Assembly (NCBI GenBank): GCA_910588285.1
Contig: CAJUQB010000002.1
Span: forward strand, 38,999-102,998
Length of the DNA: 64,000 nt
Source: an uncultured Lachnospiraceae bacterium
GTDB taxonomy: Bacteria; Bacillota; Clostridia; Lachnospirales; Lachnospiraceae
Reading direction: 5' to 3'
Within the stretch, counting starts at the first letter, position 1. The number at the start of each line of letters is the position of its first letter. Made by a program: the position numbers and the translations under genes. Under the pieces are notes generated by a model. The model was given only the letters and a program-made list of their open reading frames with translations, ran no database searches and was not told where the DNA came from. Positions 43,067 through 52,275 of the stretch are shown here, one piece after another.

Positions 43067-44599
43067 GTGGTGTCTGAATATGTTTTGGAATTAAAGGGAA
43101 TCACCAAGATATTTCCAGGTGTCAAGGCGCTGAATCAGGTACAGTTCCAGCTAAAGCCCGGAGAGGTTCATGCCCTGATGGGGGAGAACGGAGCCGGCAA
43201 ATCCACCTTTATCAAGGTGATTACCGGGGTGCACAGGGCAGAGGAGGGAGAGATGTTCCTGGACGGCAGGAGGGTGGACTTCAAAGGCCCCCGGGATGCC
43301 CAGGCGGCAGGGATTGCAGCCGTGTATCAGCATCCCACATCGTATCCTGATCTGACAGTGACAGAGAATATATTCATGAACCATGAGATGAAAAAGCATG
43401 GGATCATACAGTGGAAGGAGATGCACCAGGAGGCCAGGAAATATCTGGATCAGCTGGATGCGGACTTTAAGCCCACGGCGGAGATGGGAAGCTTAAGCGT
43501 GGCGCAGCAGCAGATGGTAGAGATCGCCAAGGCCATTTCTACCCATGCCAGGATCATCATTCTGGATGAGCCCACCGCGGCGCTGACGGCCAGTGAGTCG
43601 GAGAAGCTGTACCGCATTGTAGATAAGCTGAGGGAGGAGGGAGTCTCCATCATTTTCATTTCTCACCGGTTTGAAGATATGTACCGCCTGGCAAGCCGGG
43701 TTACCGTATTCCGGGATTCCCAGTATATCGGAACCTATGAGGTGGATCAGATCACCAATGCAGAGCTGATCAAGCAGATGGTAGGCCGTGAGATTTCGGA
43801 TCTGTATCCCAAGCCCAGGGTAAAGCTGGGAGAGGAGGTGCTCCGCATTGAAAAACTGTCCAGAACCGGATATTTTAAGGATGTGTCCCTGCATGTCAGG
43901 GCAGGAGAGATCGTTGGGCTCACCGGATTGGTAGGCGCGGGACGCACGGAGGTGATGGAGGCGGTCTGCGGTATTACCCGCTGCAGCCAGGGGAGGATTT
44001 ATCTGGAGGGCCGGGAGATTCACATCAAGAATCCCACAGATTCCAGGGACGCCGGTATCATTCTTCTTCCGGAGGACCGGCAGAAGACAGGATTGATTCT
44101 AAGCTGGGGCCTGGGGCGGAACGTAACGCTCCCCATATTAAACAGGTTTTCCCATCACGGCATCCTCAATGAGAAGGAGGAGCGGGCTCTGGCCAAGGAG
44201 CTGCTGGAGGATGTGGATACCAAGGCGGTAACGGTCTTTGACCCGGCAAGCTCCCTGTCCGGAGGGAACCAGCAGAAGGTAGTGGTCGCCAAGGCCCTGG
44301 CTCAGGACAACATGAAGGTGGTTATTCTGGATGAGCCCACCAAGGGCGTGGATGTGGGCGCAAAGGCGGAGATCTACCAGATTATGGGAGAGCTGGCCCA
44401 GAAGGGGTATGCCATCATCATGATATCCTCCGAGATGCCGGAGATCATCGGCATGTGCGACCGGGTGTATGTGATGTGCGGCGGCAGGGTCACCGGTGAG
44501 CTGAATCGGGAGGAGCTGTCCCAGGAGGTGATCCTGGAGTATGCCATGGAGAAGGGCACGGATGACAAAAAGAATGCAAAGAAGGAGGGGGCAGAATAA
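43067..44599 (+). CDS. Sugar ABC importer ATP-binding protein (RbsA/RhaT type)
   Basis: A 510-residue protein with two ATPase domains in one chain. The first has Walker A GENGAGKST (about 38-46), signature LSVAQQQM and Walker B ILDEPTAAL. The second has the degenerate Walker A GLVGAGRTE, signature LSGGNQQKV and VILDEPTKGVD. This is the CUT2 pentose/deoxysugar importer type. Start is GTG at 43067 or 43070; GAGGGAGGAGG is upstream and slightly favours 43070. Two permeases follow immediately. With rhaM and an isomerase-family enzyme in the locus, rhamnose or a similar deoxysugar is the likely substrate. Confidence 0.94.
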   Translation: MVSEYVLELKGITKIFPGVKALNQVQFQLKPGEVHALMGENGAGKSTFIKVITGVHRAEEGEMFLDGRRVDFKGPRDAQAAGIAAVYQHPTSYPDLTVTENIFMNHEMKKHGIIQWKEMHQEARKYLDQLDADFKPTAEMGSLSVAQQQMVEIAKAISTHARIIILDEPTAALTASESEKLYRIVDKLREEGVSIIFISHRFEDMYRLASRVTVFRDSQYIGTYEVDQITNAELIKQMVGREISDLYPKPRVKLGEEVLRIEKLSRTGYFKDVSLHVRAGEIVGLTGLVGAGRTEVMEAVCGITRCSQGRIYLEGREIHIKNPTDSRDAGIILLPEDRQKTGLILSWGLGRNVTLPILNRFSHHGILNEKEERALAKELLEDVDTKAVTVFDPASSLSGGNQQKVVVAKALAQDNMKVVILDEPTKGVDVGAKAEIYQIMGELAQKGYAIIMISSEMPEIIGMCDRVYVMCGGRVTGELNREELSQEVILEYAMEKGTDDKKNAKKEGAE

Positions 44600-44601
44600 G
44601 T

Positions 44602-45600
44602 ATGGAAAAGAAATCCATTTGGAAGCGGATCACCGATTCCAGAGAGGCCAGTCTTGTAATTGTCCTGATCCTGCTGTGCGCGGCAGTTTCCATCAAGAAT
44701 CCGGCCTTTTTGACACTGAATAATATAGCGGAGATTTTGAAGAATAATGCGGTTACCATGATTCTGGCACTGGGAATGCTGTGCGTGCTGCTGATCGGCG
44801 GCATTGATATTTCCATTGCATCTACCCTGGCCTTTGCCGGCATGTCGGTGGGGCTGCTGTTCAAGTTCGGCTATCTGGAAAGCACGATATTAGGATTCCT
44901 GCTGGCCCTGGTGATCGGGGCGGCCTGCGGGCTGATCATCGGGCTTGTAATCGGCAAGGGAAAGGTGACGCCCATCATTGCCACCATGGGCTTCATGTAC
45001 ATCTACCGCGGCCTGGCCTATGTGGTGGGCAACAGCCAGTGGGCAGGGGCGGATGCCCTGGGGAATTTCAAGGATTTTGCCCTGGAATCCTACCTTGGCT
45101 TTGGCGTAATCAATAACGTAATTATGGTGACTGTCATCTGTTACGTGATCTTCTTCATTATCATGAAGTGGACAAAATTCGGCCGCAGCATCTATGCCGT
45201 GGGAAGCAACGCGGAGGCGGCAGAGATCTCCGGAATTCATGTGGCCCGGGTGAAGATTGCCGTGTATACGATTATGGGGCTCCTTTCCGGCCTGTGCGGG
45301 GCCCTGGCTACCACCGTGTATGCATCGGCCCAGCCGGATATGCAGACAGGAAAAGAGATGGATGTAATCGCGGCCTGCGTCATTGGCGGCGTCAGCATGA
45401 GCGGAGGCAAGGGAAGTGTGGCAGGAGCGCTGCTGGGCTCTCTGGTCCTGGCGGTCATTGCCAAGGCACTGCCGCTGGTGGGCATTGATTCCCTGGCTCA
45501 GAATACCGTGAAGGGTGTGCTCATTGTAGTTGTTATTATTTTGAATGTTATCACAAAGCGCGTGATGGACAGGCGGAATCTGGAAGGGAGGGAGATGTAG
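44602..45600 (+). CDS. CUT2 sugar ABC permease (RbsC family), first
   Basis: A 332-residue, 8-10-helix permease. Family signs: NNAVTMILALGMLCVLLIGGIDISIAS near the N-terminus, GLVIGKGKVTPIIATMGFMYIYRG, YAVGSNAEAAEISGIHV and IAACVIGGVSMSGGKGSVAGALLG. It starts 2 bp after the ATPase gene stop and ends 2 bp before the second permease, so the three are tightly coupled. Two different permeases, rather than one homodimer, match the rhamnose importer arrangement (RhaP/RhaQ). Confidence 0.93.
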   Translation: MEKKSIWKRITDSREASLVIVLILLCAAVSIKNPAFLTLNNIAEILKNNAVTMILALGMLCVLLIGGIDISIASTLAFAGMSVGLLFKFGYLESTILGFLLALVIGAACGLIIGLVIGKGKVTPIIATMGFMYIYRGLAYVVGNSQWAGADALGNFKDFALESYLGFGVINNVIMVTVICYVIFFIIMKWTKFGRSIYAVGSNAEAAEISGIHVARVKIAVYTIMGLLSGLCGALATTVYASAQPDMQTGKEMDVIAACVIGGVSMSGGKGSVAGALLGSLVLAVIAKALPLVGIDSLAQNTVKGVLIVVVIILNVITKRVMDRRNLEGREM

Positions 45601-45602
45601 CC

Positions 45603-46604
45603 ATGGCAGGAAAATCTGGCAGAACAATAAGCGCCACGCCGGAAAAGGTGTGGAAAAAACAAATTTTCAGCTGGGAGGGTATCCTGGTGGTGATTTTCCT
45701 TGGGGTGATCATCCTGTGCAAGATCCTTTCCCCCAATTATACCTTTGCCAATGTGCTTCGGGAAATGCCCAAATACCTCAGTGAAATCTTTCTTCTTTTC
45801 CCAATGGCATACATTTTGATGCTGGGGGAGATCGACATTTCGGTGGGCTCCATTGTGTGTCTCTCCGCTACGGCGGGCTGTATGGTATCCAATGCAGGGG
45901 TGCCCTTTGGCGGTGTGGTGCTGGCAATCCTCCTGGTAGGGGCTGTCTGCGGCGCTGTCAACGGGCTGATTCTGACACAGTTCCCTGAGCTGCCCTCTAT
46001 GATTGTTACCCTGGGCACTCAGATTGTGTTCCGGGGGATTGCAGAGATCGCCCTGGGAAGCGGAGGCTCCGTTTCCTTAAGCAATACGGAGGGGTTCTGG
46101 ATGATTGCCGGGAAGGCAGGCCCTTTCCCCTATGTATTTTTCCTGGTGATCCTTTCCGCGGTGGTATTTACCGTGATATCATCAAAAATGAAATACGGAA
46201 GGAGCCTTTACGCCATTGGGAGCAATCGGCAGACTGCCTTCTATTCCGGCATTAAGGTAAAAAAGGTGATTTTTACAGCTTATACGGTCATGGGGCTGTT
46301 CGCGGGAATCGCAGCATTGTTTCTGACCTCTGCCCTGTACGGAGCAAACACCACCACCGGCAAGGGCTTTGAGATGGATGCCATCGCCATGGCGGTATTC
46401 GGCGGAATCGCCACCACCGGAGGAAAGGGGCGCATGGCAGGGGGAGTGATCTCGGCATTTGTCATCGTATGCCTGCGGATCGGCCTGGGCCAGATCAACA
46501 TGAATTCCCAGCTGATTCTTGTAATCATCGGCATCCTGCTGGTATGCGCAGTGCTTTTGCCCAATATTACCGGCAGCATTAAAATCAGAAAAAAAACAAA
46601 TTAA
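45603..46604 (+). CDS. CUT2 sugar ABC permease (RbsC family), second
   Basis: A 333-residue permease paralogous to the previous one. It has FLLFPMAYILMLGEIDISVGSIV, LTQFPELPSMIVTLGTQIVFRGIAE, YAIGSNRQTAFYSGIKV and DAIAMAVFGGIATTGGKGRMAGGV. The protein appears complete, ending IKIRKKTN. The substrate-binding protein that should follow begins without its own start codon, directly after this stop, so the intergenic region and signal-peptide code have been lost there. Confidence 0.93.
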   Translation: MAGKSGRTISATPEKVWKKQIFSWEGILVVIFLGVIILCKILSPNYTFANVLREMPKYLSEIFLLFPMAYILMLGEIDISVGSIVCLSATAGCMVSNAGVPFGGVVLAILLVGAVCGAVNGLILTQFPELPSMIVTLGTQIVFRGIAEIALGSGGSVSLSNTEGFWMIAGKAGPFPYVFFLVILSAVVFTVISSKMKYGRSLYAIGSNRQTAFYSGIKVKKVIFTAYTVMGLFAGIAALFLTSALYGANTTTGKGFEMDAIAMAVFGGIATTGGKGRMAGGVISAFVIVCLRIGLGQINMNSQLILVIIGILLVCAVLLPNITGSIKIRKKTN

Positions 46605-47643
46605 CGGCTGCTTCCGGCGATGAGACGCCGGGGGACGATGCGGGCCCGGCAGACGACGCCCCGGCCGGCGACGATGCCCAGGGAGGCGACGACGCCCAGG
46701 GAGGTGACGATGCTCAGGGAGGCGGAACCTATGCATTGATCACAAAGGCTGCAGGCAATCCTTACAATGAGAAGGAGGCAGAGGGCTTCAAGGAGGTCAT
46801 TGAGGCAAACGGCGGCACTGCCATCATCCAGCATCCGGAAGCGCCTACGGCAGATGCACAGGTATCTGTGATCCAGTCCCTGATTTCCCAGGACGTGGAT
46901 GCCATCTGTGTGGCGGCCAATGATACCAATGCGCTGCAGGCAGCCCTGGAGGAGGCTATGGCAGCAGGCATCAAGGTAAGCGCCCTTGACTCCTCCACCA
47001 ATCTGGAAAGCCGTATGACCTTCACCAATCAGGCCGGTACTCAGGAGATCGGCCAGACCCTGATGGATGCGGTATATGACATTGCCGGAGGCTCCGGACA
47101 GTGGGCCATTGTATCCGCAACCTCTCAGGCAACCAACCAGAATGCCTGGATTGACGCCATGAAGGCAATCATGGAAAGCGACAGCAAATACGCAGATCTT
47201 GAGCTGGTATCCATTGAATACGGCGACGACCTGCCTGAGAAGTCCACCACCGTAACCCAGGCTCTTCTGACCAACTATCCGGATCTGAAGGTGATCTGTG
47301 CCCCCACCACTGTAGGGATTGCAGCAGCGGCTAAGGTGCTTCAGGACCAGAATTCCTCTTGCAAGCTGACCGGCCTGGGCCTGCCCTCCGAGATGGCGGC
47401 ATACATTGGCGACGACGATGCACATTCCTGCCCCTACATGTTCCTGTGGAACCCCATTGACGTAGGACGCCTTGGCGCACATGTATCCATGGCTCTTGTA
47501 AAGGGCGACATTACCGGAGCAGCCGGTGATAAGTTCACGGCAGGCGATATGGGCGATTATGAGGTTGTAGATGCAGCAGACGGCGGTACGGAGGTAATCC
47601 TTGGCGCACCCTTTAAGTTTGACCCCTCCAACATTGACGAGTG
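46604..47643 (+). pseudogene. Rhamnose-type sugar-binding protein, both ends lost
   Basis: Periplasmic-binding-protein-like domain of a CUT2 importer: YALITKAAGNPYNEKEAEGF, DAICVAANDTNALQAAL and QAGTQEIGQTLMDAVYD. The frame opens at 46604 with a linker rich in Asp, Gly and Ala (repeated GDDAQG units), but the lipoprotein signal peptide and ribosome-binding site are missing. The family sequence ends at SNIDEW (47643). From there the frame reads through a 51-bp repeat and on into the antisense of the isomerase gene until 48184. The first ATG in frame is at 46736, inside the domain. A secreted functional protein is unlikely. Confidence 0.85.
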
Positions 47644-47712
47644 GCTTGTGTTACAATGCCATGAGGGGAAATGGGGCTGCAATGCCATGGGGCGGCTTGT
47701 GTTACAATGCCA
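47643..47712. repeat. 51-bp period repeat at the binding-protein/isomerase junction
   Basis: The 19-mer GGCTTGTGTTACAATGCCA occurs at 47643-47661 and again at 47694-47712, 51 bp apart; a related TGCAATGCCAT lies between them. The second copy contains the end of the isomerase gene on the minus strand. Confidence 0.85.
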
Positions 47713-49198
47713 CATAAAGGACTTCCAGCAGCGTGGCGATTTTCTCAAACAGCTTCTGGTTGTGCCCTACGCTCATGGCAAAGTGATGGGTGGGCGCCTC
47801 TGCGAACCATCGGTCCATATAGCTGTCAGGATCGCAGCCAAACCTCACATGGGTCTGGGTGTTCCCGATGGTCATAATGGTTCCGGCAGTGGCCTCAGCC
47901 TGGGAGATAATAAATTTCAATCTTCCGTCTACAGTCTGGGTACAGCCCAGGGTGGTAATATCGCCGGGACGTACCTTGGCCTCCACGGAGACTCCGGTGC
48001 CCTGCTTGCCATGGTAGACCCCAAGGCCGCGAAGGAGGGGCTTCCCATTGGCAATGGCCAGATGGAAGGGGCCGTCATGGCCCAGAAGGATGGTGCCGCA
48101 GAGATAGTCGGTTACTACGATCTCGCAGAAGGAGCCGCCGGTTCCCGCAATATCGCAGATCTTCATGGCCAGGCATGTCTTTAGGTCACCCTCCCCGGCA
48201 CAGGGAATCCCCTTGGCAGTCAGCAGGGAATGCCCTACGATAAAGCCGGATTGAAGCGCTTCGTAATCGCCGCCTTTAGCGCCGTGGTAGTAGTAGGCCA
48301 GGCCGTCCAGATCGTATTCCCGGACCAGCCGTTCCTGGGCAGCAGCCACCCGGGCGGACCAGTCCAGCTGCTCCCGTGTCGGCTTTTTGGCCAGAGGATC
48401 TGCGGAAATATCGTCGCTGATAACAAAAAAGTCCTGGATCTCCTGCTTCTTTTCTTCCACCTCTGCATCTGTTACTGCCTCCAGCTGACGGTTCAGGTCG
48501 CACATTTCCAGCAGCTCGATGTGGATGCCGGTCTGGGCCTGAAGCATGGTATAGTCGGAATACAGATCCAGCATACCGCTGTAATTATTTCCTAGGAAGC
48601 CGAAGCGGCAGTGGGAGAGGGCAGCCTTTACGGCAGCGGCCTGCACCCATTCCCGAATCTCCTTCCAGGCGCGGATGGCTTCCGGGCGCTGGGCCGTATT
48701 TTCGTCCGTCACCGAGATATCCGGCGTGTAATCAAGGCCAAGAAGGCCGTTGACGCAGTGGTGGGGGATGCCGGAGCGGTGGAAGGCATTGGAAAGCTCC
48801 GGGACAGGGCAGGCACCGCAGTGAGCCAGCCATTCGCCGGTGGAGGTTTTCTCATAATTGATCTGGGCGGCAGGCTGCAGGTTCAGGATCACCACCGGCG
48901 CCTTGCAGGCCTGGTGTACCGGCAGGATGGAGGCAGAGGTGACATAGGTGCCCGCGTGGGCCAGGATCAGGTCCACCTGCTCCTGGTTGAAGAATTCCCC
49001 GCACCGGTGCCCCTCCTGGGCACAGTCTACCAGGCCGTAGAAGGCCACCTCTGCATCCATGTCAGAGACTTGTCTGGCAATGAAGCGGCCGTATTCAAGC
49101 AGGCGGTCATGAAGGCCCTCGAACTGGTTCCAGTAGGCGGCCAGCCCCATGGTGTAAATGCCGATTTTCGGTTTTTTCACGTTTTTAAGTTTTTCCAT
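47702..49198 (-). CDS. L-fucose/L-arabinose isomerase-family protein
   Basis: A 498-residue enzyme of the arabinose/fucose isomerase-like fold, expected to interconvert an aldose and a ketose using a metal ion. Recognised by KIGIYTMGLAAYWNQFEGL at the N-terminus, LAHAGTYVTSASILPVHQACKAPVVILNLQP, GDYEALQSGFIVGHSLLTAKGIPCAGEGDLKT and THHFAMSVGHN near the C-terminus. AAAAGGAGG precedes the ATG at 49198. Divergent from an AraC regulator. Given rhaM nearby, it may act on rhamnose or another deoxysugar; the sugar is inferred. The last residues come from within a duplicated 51-bp segment. Confidence 0.87.
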   Translation of the reverse strand: MEKLKNVKKPKIGIYTMGLAAYWNQFEGLHDRLLEYGRFIARQVSDMDAEVAFYGLVDCAQEGHRCGEFFNQEQVDLILAHAGTYVTSASILPVHQACKAPVVILNLQPAAQINYEKTSTGEWLAHCGACPVPELSNAFHRSGIPHHCVNGLLGLDYTPDISVTDENTAQRPEAIRAWKEIREWVQAAAVKAALSHCRFGFLGNNYSGMLDLYSDYTMLQAQTGIHIELLEMCDLNRQLEAVTDAEVEEKKQEIQDFFVISDDISADPLAKKPTREQLDWSARVAAAQERLVREYDLDGLAYYYHGAKGGDYEALQSGFIVGHSLLTAKGIPCAGEGDLKTCLAMKICDIAGTGGSFCEIVVTDYLCGTILLGHDGPFHLAIANGKPLLRGLGVYHGKQGTGVSVEAKVRPGDITTLGCTQTVDGRLKFIISQAEATAGTIMTIGNTQTHVRFGCDPDSYMDRWFAEAPTHHFAMSVGHNQKLFEKIATLLEVLYVAL

Positions 49199-49347
49199 GG
49201 CAAAATCCTCCTTTTTTGGCTTTCCCTGCTGCAGGGAAGATATCATAGTATTTTGTGGTTTTCTATGGAACCATTATATGATATATTAAAGGGGAAGGCA
49301 TCAGGATCTGTTGCTGAAAAATAACAGTATTTTGCTGTGAGGTGAGA

Positions 49348-50220
49348 ATGATGGAACCCTATATGGAACGGCTGTCCTGCAACTGGTCCGCAGATTCGCT
49401 GCGGCTGATCAACACCCCCAGCCGGAGGGCCCGGGCCAACTGGCTGTATGTGCAGGAATGCGGCTATTTCAAGACAGAGCCGCCCTATTTTGCCCAGCGG
49501 GCAGGGCTGTCCTCCTACCTGATCCTGTATACCATATCAGGCAGAGGGAGCCTTGTGTATCAGGAGAAATCATATGAGCTTTCGGAAGGGCAGATGTTTT
49601 GGATTGACTGCCGCCAGAGCCATATGTATCAGACTGTGGGCCAGGGCTGGGAATTCCTCTGGGTACATTTTTACGGGAATGGTGCGTCCGGATATTACCA
49701 GGAATATATCCAGAGGAACGAATCTCCCGTACAGGAGGAATGGGAGCAGGTGCAGGTACAGCCGCTGCGCCGGCTGGTGGAGGTCAACAGCCGCAGAGGC
49801 AGTACGGCGGAGCTTCTGTCGGCCGGCCTGCTGACGGAGCTGCTGACAGAGCTGCTTCTGCGGTCCGCGGCAGGGGCGGGACAGCAGGAGCGGATGATAC
49901 CGGAGTATTTGGTGAAGGCGGCAGACTATATGGACCGTCATTTCAAGGAGGAGATCTCCCAGGAGCAGCTGGCAGAGGAATGCCATGTAAGCAGATACCA
50001 TTTCAGCCGGGAATTCAAACGGTATCTGGGGATTTCCTTTCAGGAATATCTGATTACGGCCAGGATTACCTGCGCCAAGGAGCTTTTAAAGGATACCCGG
50101 CAGACCGTGGAGGAGATTACCTACGCCATAGGGATGCAGAATGTGAGCCATTTTATCCGGCTGTTCCGGGAACGGGAAGGAATGACCCCGCTGAAATACC
50201 GGATGAAGTGGAGGGAATAA
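49348..50220 (+). CDS. AraC-family transcriptional regulator with cupin sensor domain
   Basis: A 290-residue regulator. The N-terminal sugar-sensing cupin region (about 20-160) includes YLILYTISGRGSLVYQEKSYELSEGQMFWIDCRQSHMYQ. The C-terminal double helix-turn-helix (about 192-288) includes ISQEQLAEECHVSRYHFSREFKRYLG and VEEITYAIGMQNVSHFIRLFREREGMTPLKYR. It is divergent from the isomerase gene with a 149-bp shared promoter region and probably activates it in the presence of the sugar. ATG at 49348 or 49351 behind GAGGTGA. Confidence 0.9.
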   Translation: MMEPYMERLSCNWSADSLRLINTPSRRARANWLYVQECGYFKTEPPYFAQRAGLSSYLILYTISGRGSLVYQEKSYELSEGQMFWIDCRQSHMYQTVGQGWEFLWVHFYGNGASGYYQEYIQRNESPVQEEWEQVQVQPLRRLVEVNSRRGSTAELLSAGLLTELLTELLLRSAAGAGQQERMIPEYLVKAADYMDRHFKEEISQEQLAEECHVSRYHFSREFKRYLGISFQEYLITARITCAKELLKDTRQTVEEITYAIGMQNVSHFIRLFREREGMTPLKYRMKWRE

Positions 50221-50342
50221 TTTCCTTGTCAATCCGGGAGGCATCGTGGTAGAATAGGAAACAGGAATGAAGGATAAAGCCGGTATCGGACCGCTGCAGT
50301 CCGATACCGATACAGCTTGAGAGAAAGGATGTATGTGGGACT

Positions 50343-50654
50343 ATGATTAAGGGATTTAAAATGAAATTGTATGAGGGCCAGGAGGCAGAGTATGAGAGAC
50401 GCCATAACCTCCTCTGGCCGGAGATGAAGGACATGATCCATCAGCATGGAGGCAGGAACTACACCATTTTTCTGGACCGTGAGACACTGACCCTGTTTGG
50501 CTATATCGAAATCCAGGACGAGGAGCTCTGGGCCAGGGGGGCGGATACGGCTATCAATCGGAAATGGTGGGATTATATGGCGGATATCATGGAGACCAAT
50601 CCGGATAACAGTCCGGTATGCGTGGATCTGGAACATGTATTCCATCTGGACTAA
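50343..50654 (+). CDS. rhaM: L-rhamnose mutarotase
   Basis: A 103-residue dimeric alpha-beta barrel protein that interconverts the anomers of L-rhamnose. Family signs: KMKLYEGQEAEYERRHNLLWPEM near the start, FLDRETLTLFGYIEIQD and NRKWWDYMADIMETN. Normal length. It supports assigning the neighbouring importer and isomerase-family gene to rhamnose or a close analogue. A perfect 10-bp stem (50282-50291 with 50299-50308) precedes it without a T run. Confidence 0.92.
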   Translation: MIKGFKMKLYEGQEAEYERRHNLLWPEMKDMIHQHGGRNYTIFLDRETLTLFGYIEIQDEELWARGADTAINRKWWDYMADIMETNPDNSPVCVDLEHVFHLD

Positions 50655-50670
50655 CAGGAAGGAGAGAGCT

Positions 50671-51204
50671 ATGGAATTTCAACAGGTAATAGAATCGCGC
50701 CGCAGCATCCGCGCCTTTGCGGCAGATAAAAAAGTGGAACGGAATGTGGTGGAGGAGCTTCTTAAGGGGGCATCCCTTGCTCCCTCCTGGAAGAATTCCC
50801 AGAGCGCCCGCTACTATGTGGCCATGACGCCGGAGATGGTCAAGGCCGTGCGGGAATGCCTGCCGGCCTACAATCAGAGGAGCAGCCAGAATGCACCGGT
50901 GCTGGTGGTGACGGCCTTTGAGAAGGGGAATGCCGGATTTATAGAAGGGACGCCCAGCGACAGCCTGGGAGACGCCTGGGGCTGCTATGATCTGGGGCTT
51001 CACAATGAGAACTTTGTGCTGGCAGCGGCAGAACGGGGACTTGGCACCCTGATTATGGGGCTGCGGGACGAAGAGAGGCTTGCCGCCCTCCTGGGGATTC
51101 CCGAAAGCCAGCAGGTGGTGGCAGTGATTGCCCTTGGCTATCCGGATATGGAGCCGGCTATGCCGCCCCGGAAGGAGCTTTTGCAGATTGCAAAATTTTT
51201 CTAA
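50671..51204 (+). CDS. Nitroreductase-family FMN protein
   Basis: A 177-residue flavin reductase-fold protein, MEFQQVIESRRSIRAFAADKKVERNVVEELLKGASLAPSWKNSQ, which is the usual FMN-phosphate-binding N-terminus. LGTLIMGLRDEERLAALLGIPESQQVVAVIALGYP is the conserved C-terminal half. AGGAAGGAGAG precedes the ATG, 16 bp after rhaM. It could act on quinones, nitro compounds or NAD(P)H-linked redox sensing; the substrate cannot be told. Confidence 0.9.
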   Translation: MEFQQVIESRRSIRAFAADKKVERNVVEELLKGASLAPSWKNSQSARYYVAMTPEMVKAVRECLPAYNQRSSQNAPVLVVTAFEKGNAGFIEGTPSDSLGDAWGCYDLGLHNENFVLAAAERGLGTLIMGLRDEERLAALLGIPESQQVVAVIALGYPDMEPAMPPRKELLQIAKFF

Positions 51205-51254
51205 TCCAGCATTCGGGGGAATGATATTGTGGAATTTTATTCAGAAGAGAACCA

Positions 51255-51281
51255 AAAGGGAGCAGCGTGTCTGCTCCCTTT
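51255..51281 (+). terminator. Strong hairpin after the nitroreductase, weak terminator
   Basis: AAAGGGAGCAG and CTGCTCCCTTT form a perfect 11-bp stem with a 5-nt loop. No T run follows the stem, so termination is uncertain. Confidence 0.5.
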
Positions 51282-51351
51282 GCTGTACCGGGAGAAGCCC
51301 CGGAGGACGGACCGCGAAAGGTTGTTTTGCAAATAAACTGGCAAAATAAAC

Positions 51352-51378
51352 TAAAGTTATGGAGGAATGTTCCGATAA
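51352..51378 (+). promoter_or_regulatory. Sigma-28 (SigD/FliA) promoter of the flgM operon
   Basis: TAAA (51352-51355), exactly 15 bp, then TCCGATAA (51371-51378), one base from the sigma-28 consensus TAAA-N15-GCCGATAA. It lies 50 bp before flgM, placing the hook-junction genes in the late flagellar class. Confidence 0.85.
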
Positions 51379-51428
51379 ATAGTGTAGAAAGATAAAGATA
51401 TCAAATTACCAAGGAAAGGAGAATTGGT

Positions 51429-51704
51429 ATGAGAATAGAGGCATATAACCAGATTGCCAGCATGTATAAGGCGGCGAAGCCTGCCAAGACACAGGGAAGC
51501 GCAAGCCCGGGCGGAAGAGACGAGGTGCAGATCTCCCAGGTGGGCCGGGATTACCAGGTTGCCAAGCAGGCAGTTGCCCAGGCATCCGATGTCCGTATGG
51601 ATAAGGTGGCAGAGCTGAAGTCCAGGATTGCGTCCGGAGAGTATCAGGTATCTGCCGATGACTTTGCATCCAAATTAATTGCAAAATACAACCAGTATCA
51701 GTAG
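51429..51704 (+). CDS. flgM: Anti-sigma-28 factor FlgM
   Basis: A 91-residue protein that holds the flagellar sigma factor inactive until exported through the finished hook-basal body. The N-terminal part is probably disordered, and the C-terminal sigma-binding helices match: DEVQISQVGRDYQVAKQAV, RMDKVAELKSRIASGEYQVSADDFASKLI. The operon starts at a sigma-28 promoter, so it forms a negative feedback loop. AAGGAGAATT precedes the ATG. Confidence 0.95.
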   Translation: MRIEAYNQIASMYKAAKPAKTQGSASPGGRDEVQISQVGRDYQVAKQAVAQASDVRMDKVAELKSRIASGEYQVSADDFASKLIAKYNQYQ

Positions 51705-51733
51705 ATGAGGATTCGTGAGAGAGGAATCAATGC

Positions 51734-52246
51734 ATGGCAAGCTTAATGGAGAACCTTCTGACCGTACTGGAGCAGGAAAACACAGAATATCAGCGTCTGG
51801 AGATGCTGTCCCAGAAGAAGCGGCAGATTATCATTGACGCTGATATTTCAGGTCTGGAGGATATTACCGGCAGGGAACAGGAGATCGCAAGCACGATTCG
51901 GAACCTTGAAAATAAGAGGCAGGAAGTAATCAATGATATGGCTATCGTACTTAGTAAGGATCCCAAGGATTTGACCATTACTAATATGATAGCATTTTTA
52001 AATAAGCAGCCCGAGGAGCAGGAGAAGCTCCGACACATCCAGTCGCGCCTTCGGGAGACCCTGGAGCGTATGGCGCTGATCAATCAGCAGAATGAGCTTC
52101 TGCTGCAGCAGGCGATGGAGATGGTGGAGTTCGATCTGACGCTGTTCAAAAGCATGCGCCAGGCGCCTGTCACAGCGAATTACGATAAACACGCCTATAA
52201 TACCGGCGATCTTTTGGGAAGCAGCGGTTTTGACTTCCAGCAGTAG
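51734..52246 (+). CDS. flgN: Flagellar export chaperone FlgN
   Basis: A 170-residue, mainly alpha-helical protein, MENLLTVLEQENTEYQRLEMLSQKKRQIIIDADISGLEDITGREQEI, typical of FlgN. It binds the hook-filament junction proteins FlgK and FlgL before export. Position between flgM and flgK is the standard one. The starting ATG has a GAGAGGAATC site. Confidence 0.9.
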   Translation: MASLMENLLTVLEQENTEYQRLEMLSQKKRQIIIDADISGLEDITGREQEIASTIRNLENKRQEVINDMAIVLSKDPKDLTITNMIAFLNKQPEEQEKLRHIQSRLRETLERMALINQQNELLLQQAMEMVEFDLTLFKSMRQAPVTANYDKHAYNTGDLLGSSGFDFQQ

Positions 52247-52275
52247 GAAGCAGCAGAGTTGAGAGGAGAAGAGCA

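Noticed and set aside
47702..48184. Plus-strand continuation of the binding-protein frame
   Set aside because: From 47702 on it is the antisense of the isomerase-family gene; no binding-protein sequence remains there.
50282..50308. Perfect 10-bp stem before rhaM as a terminator
   Set aside because: No T run follows; it may be an operator or a leader structure, but nothing decides.
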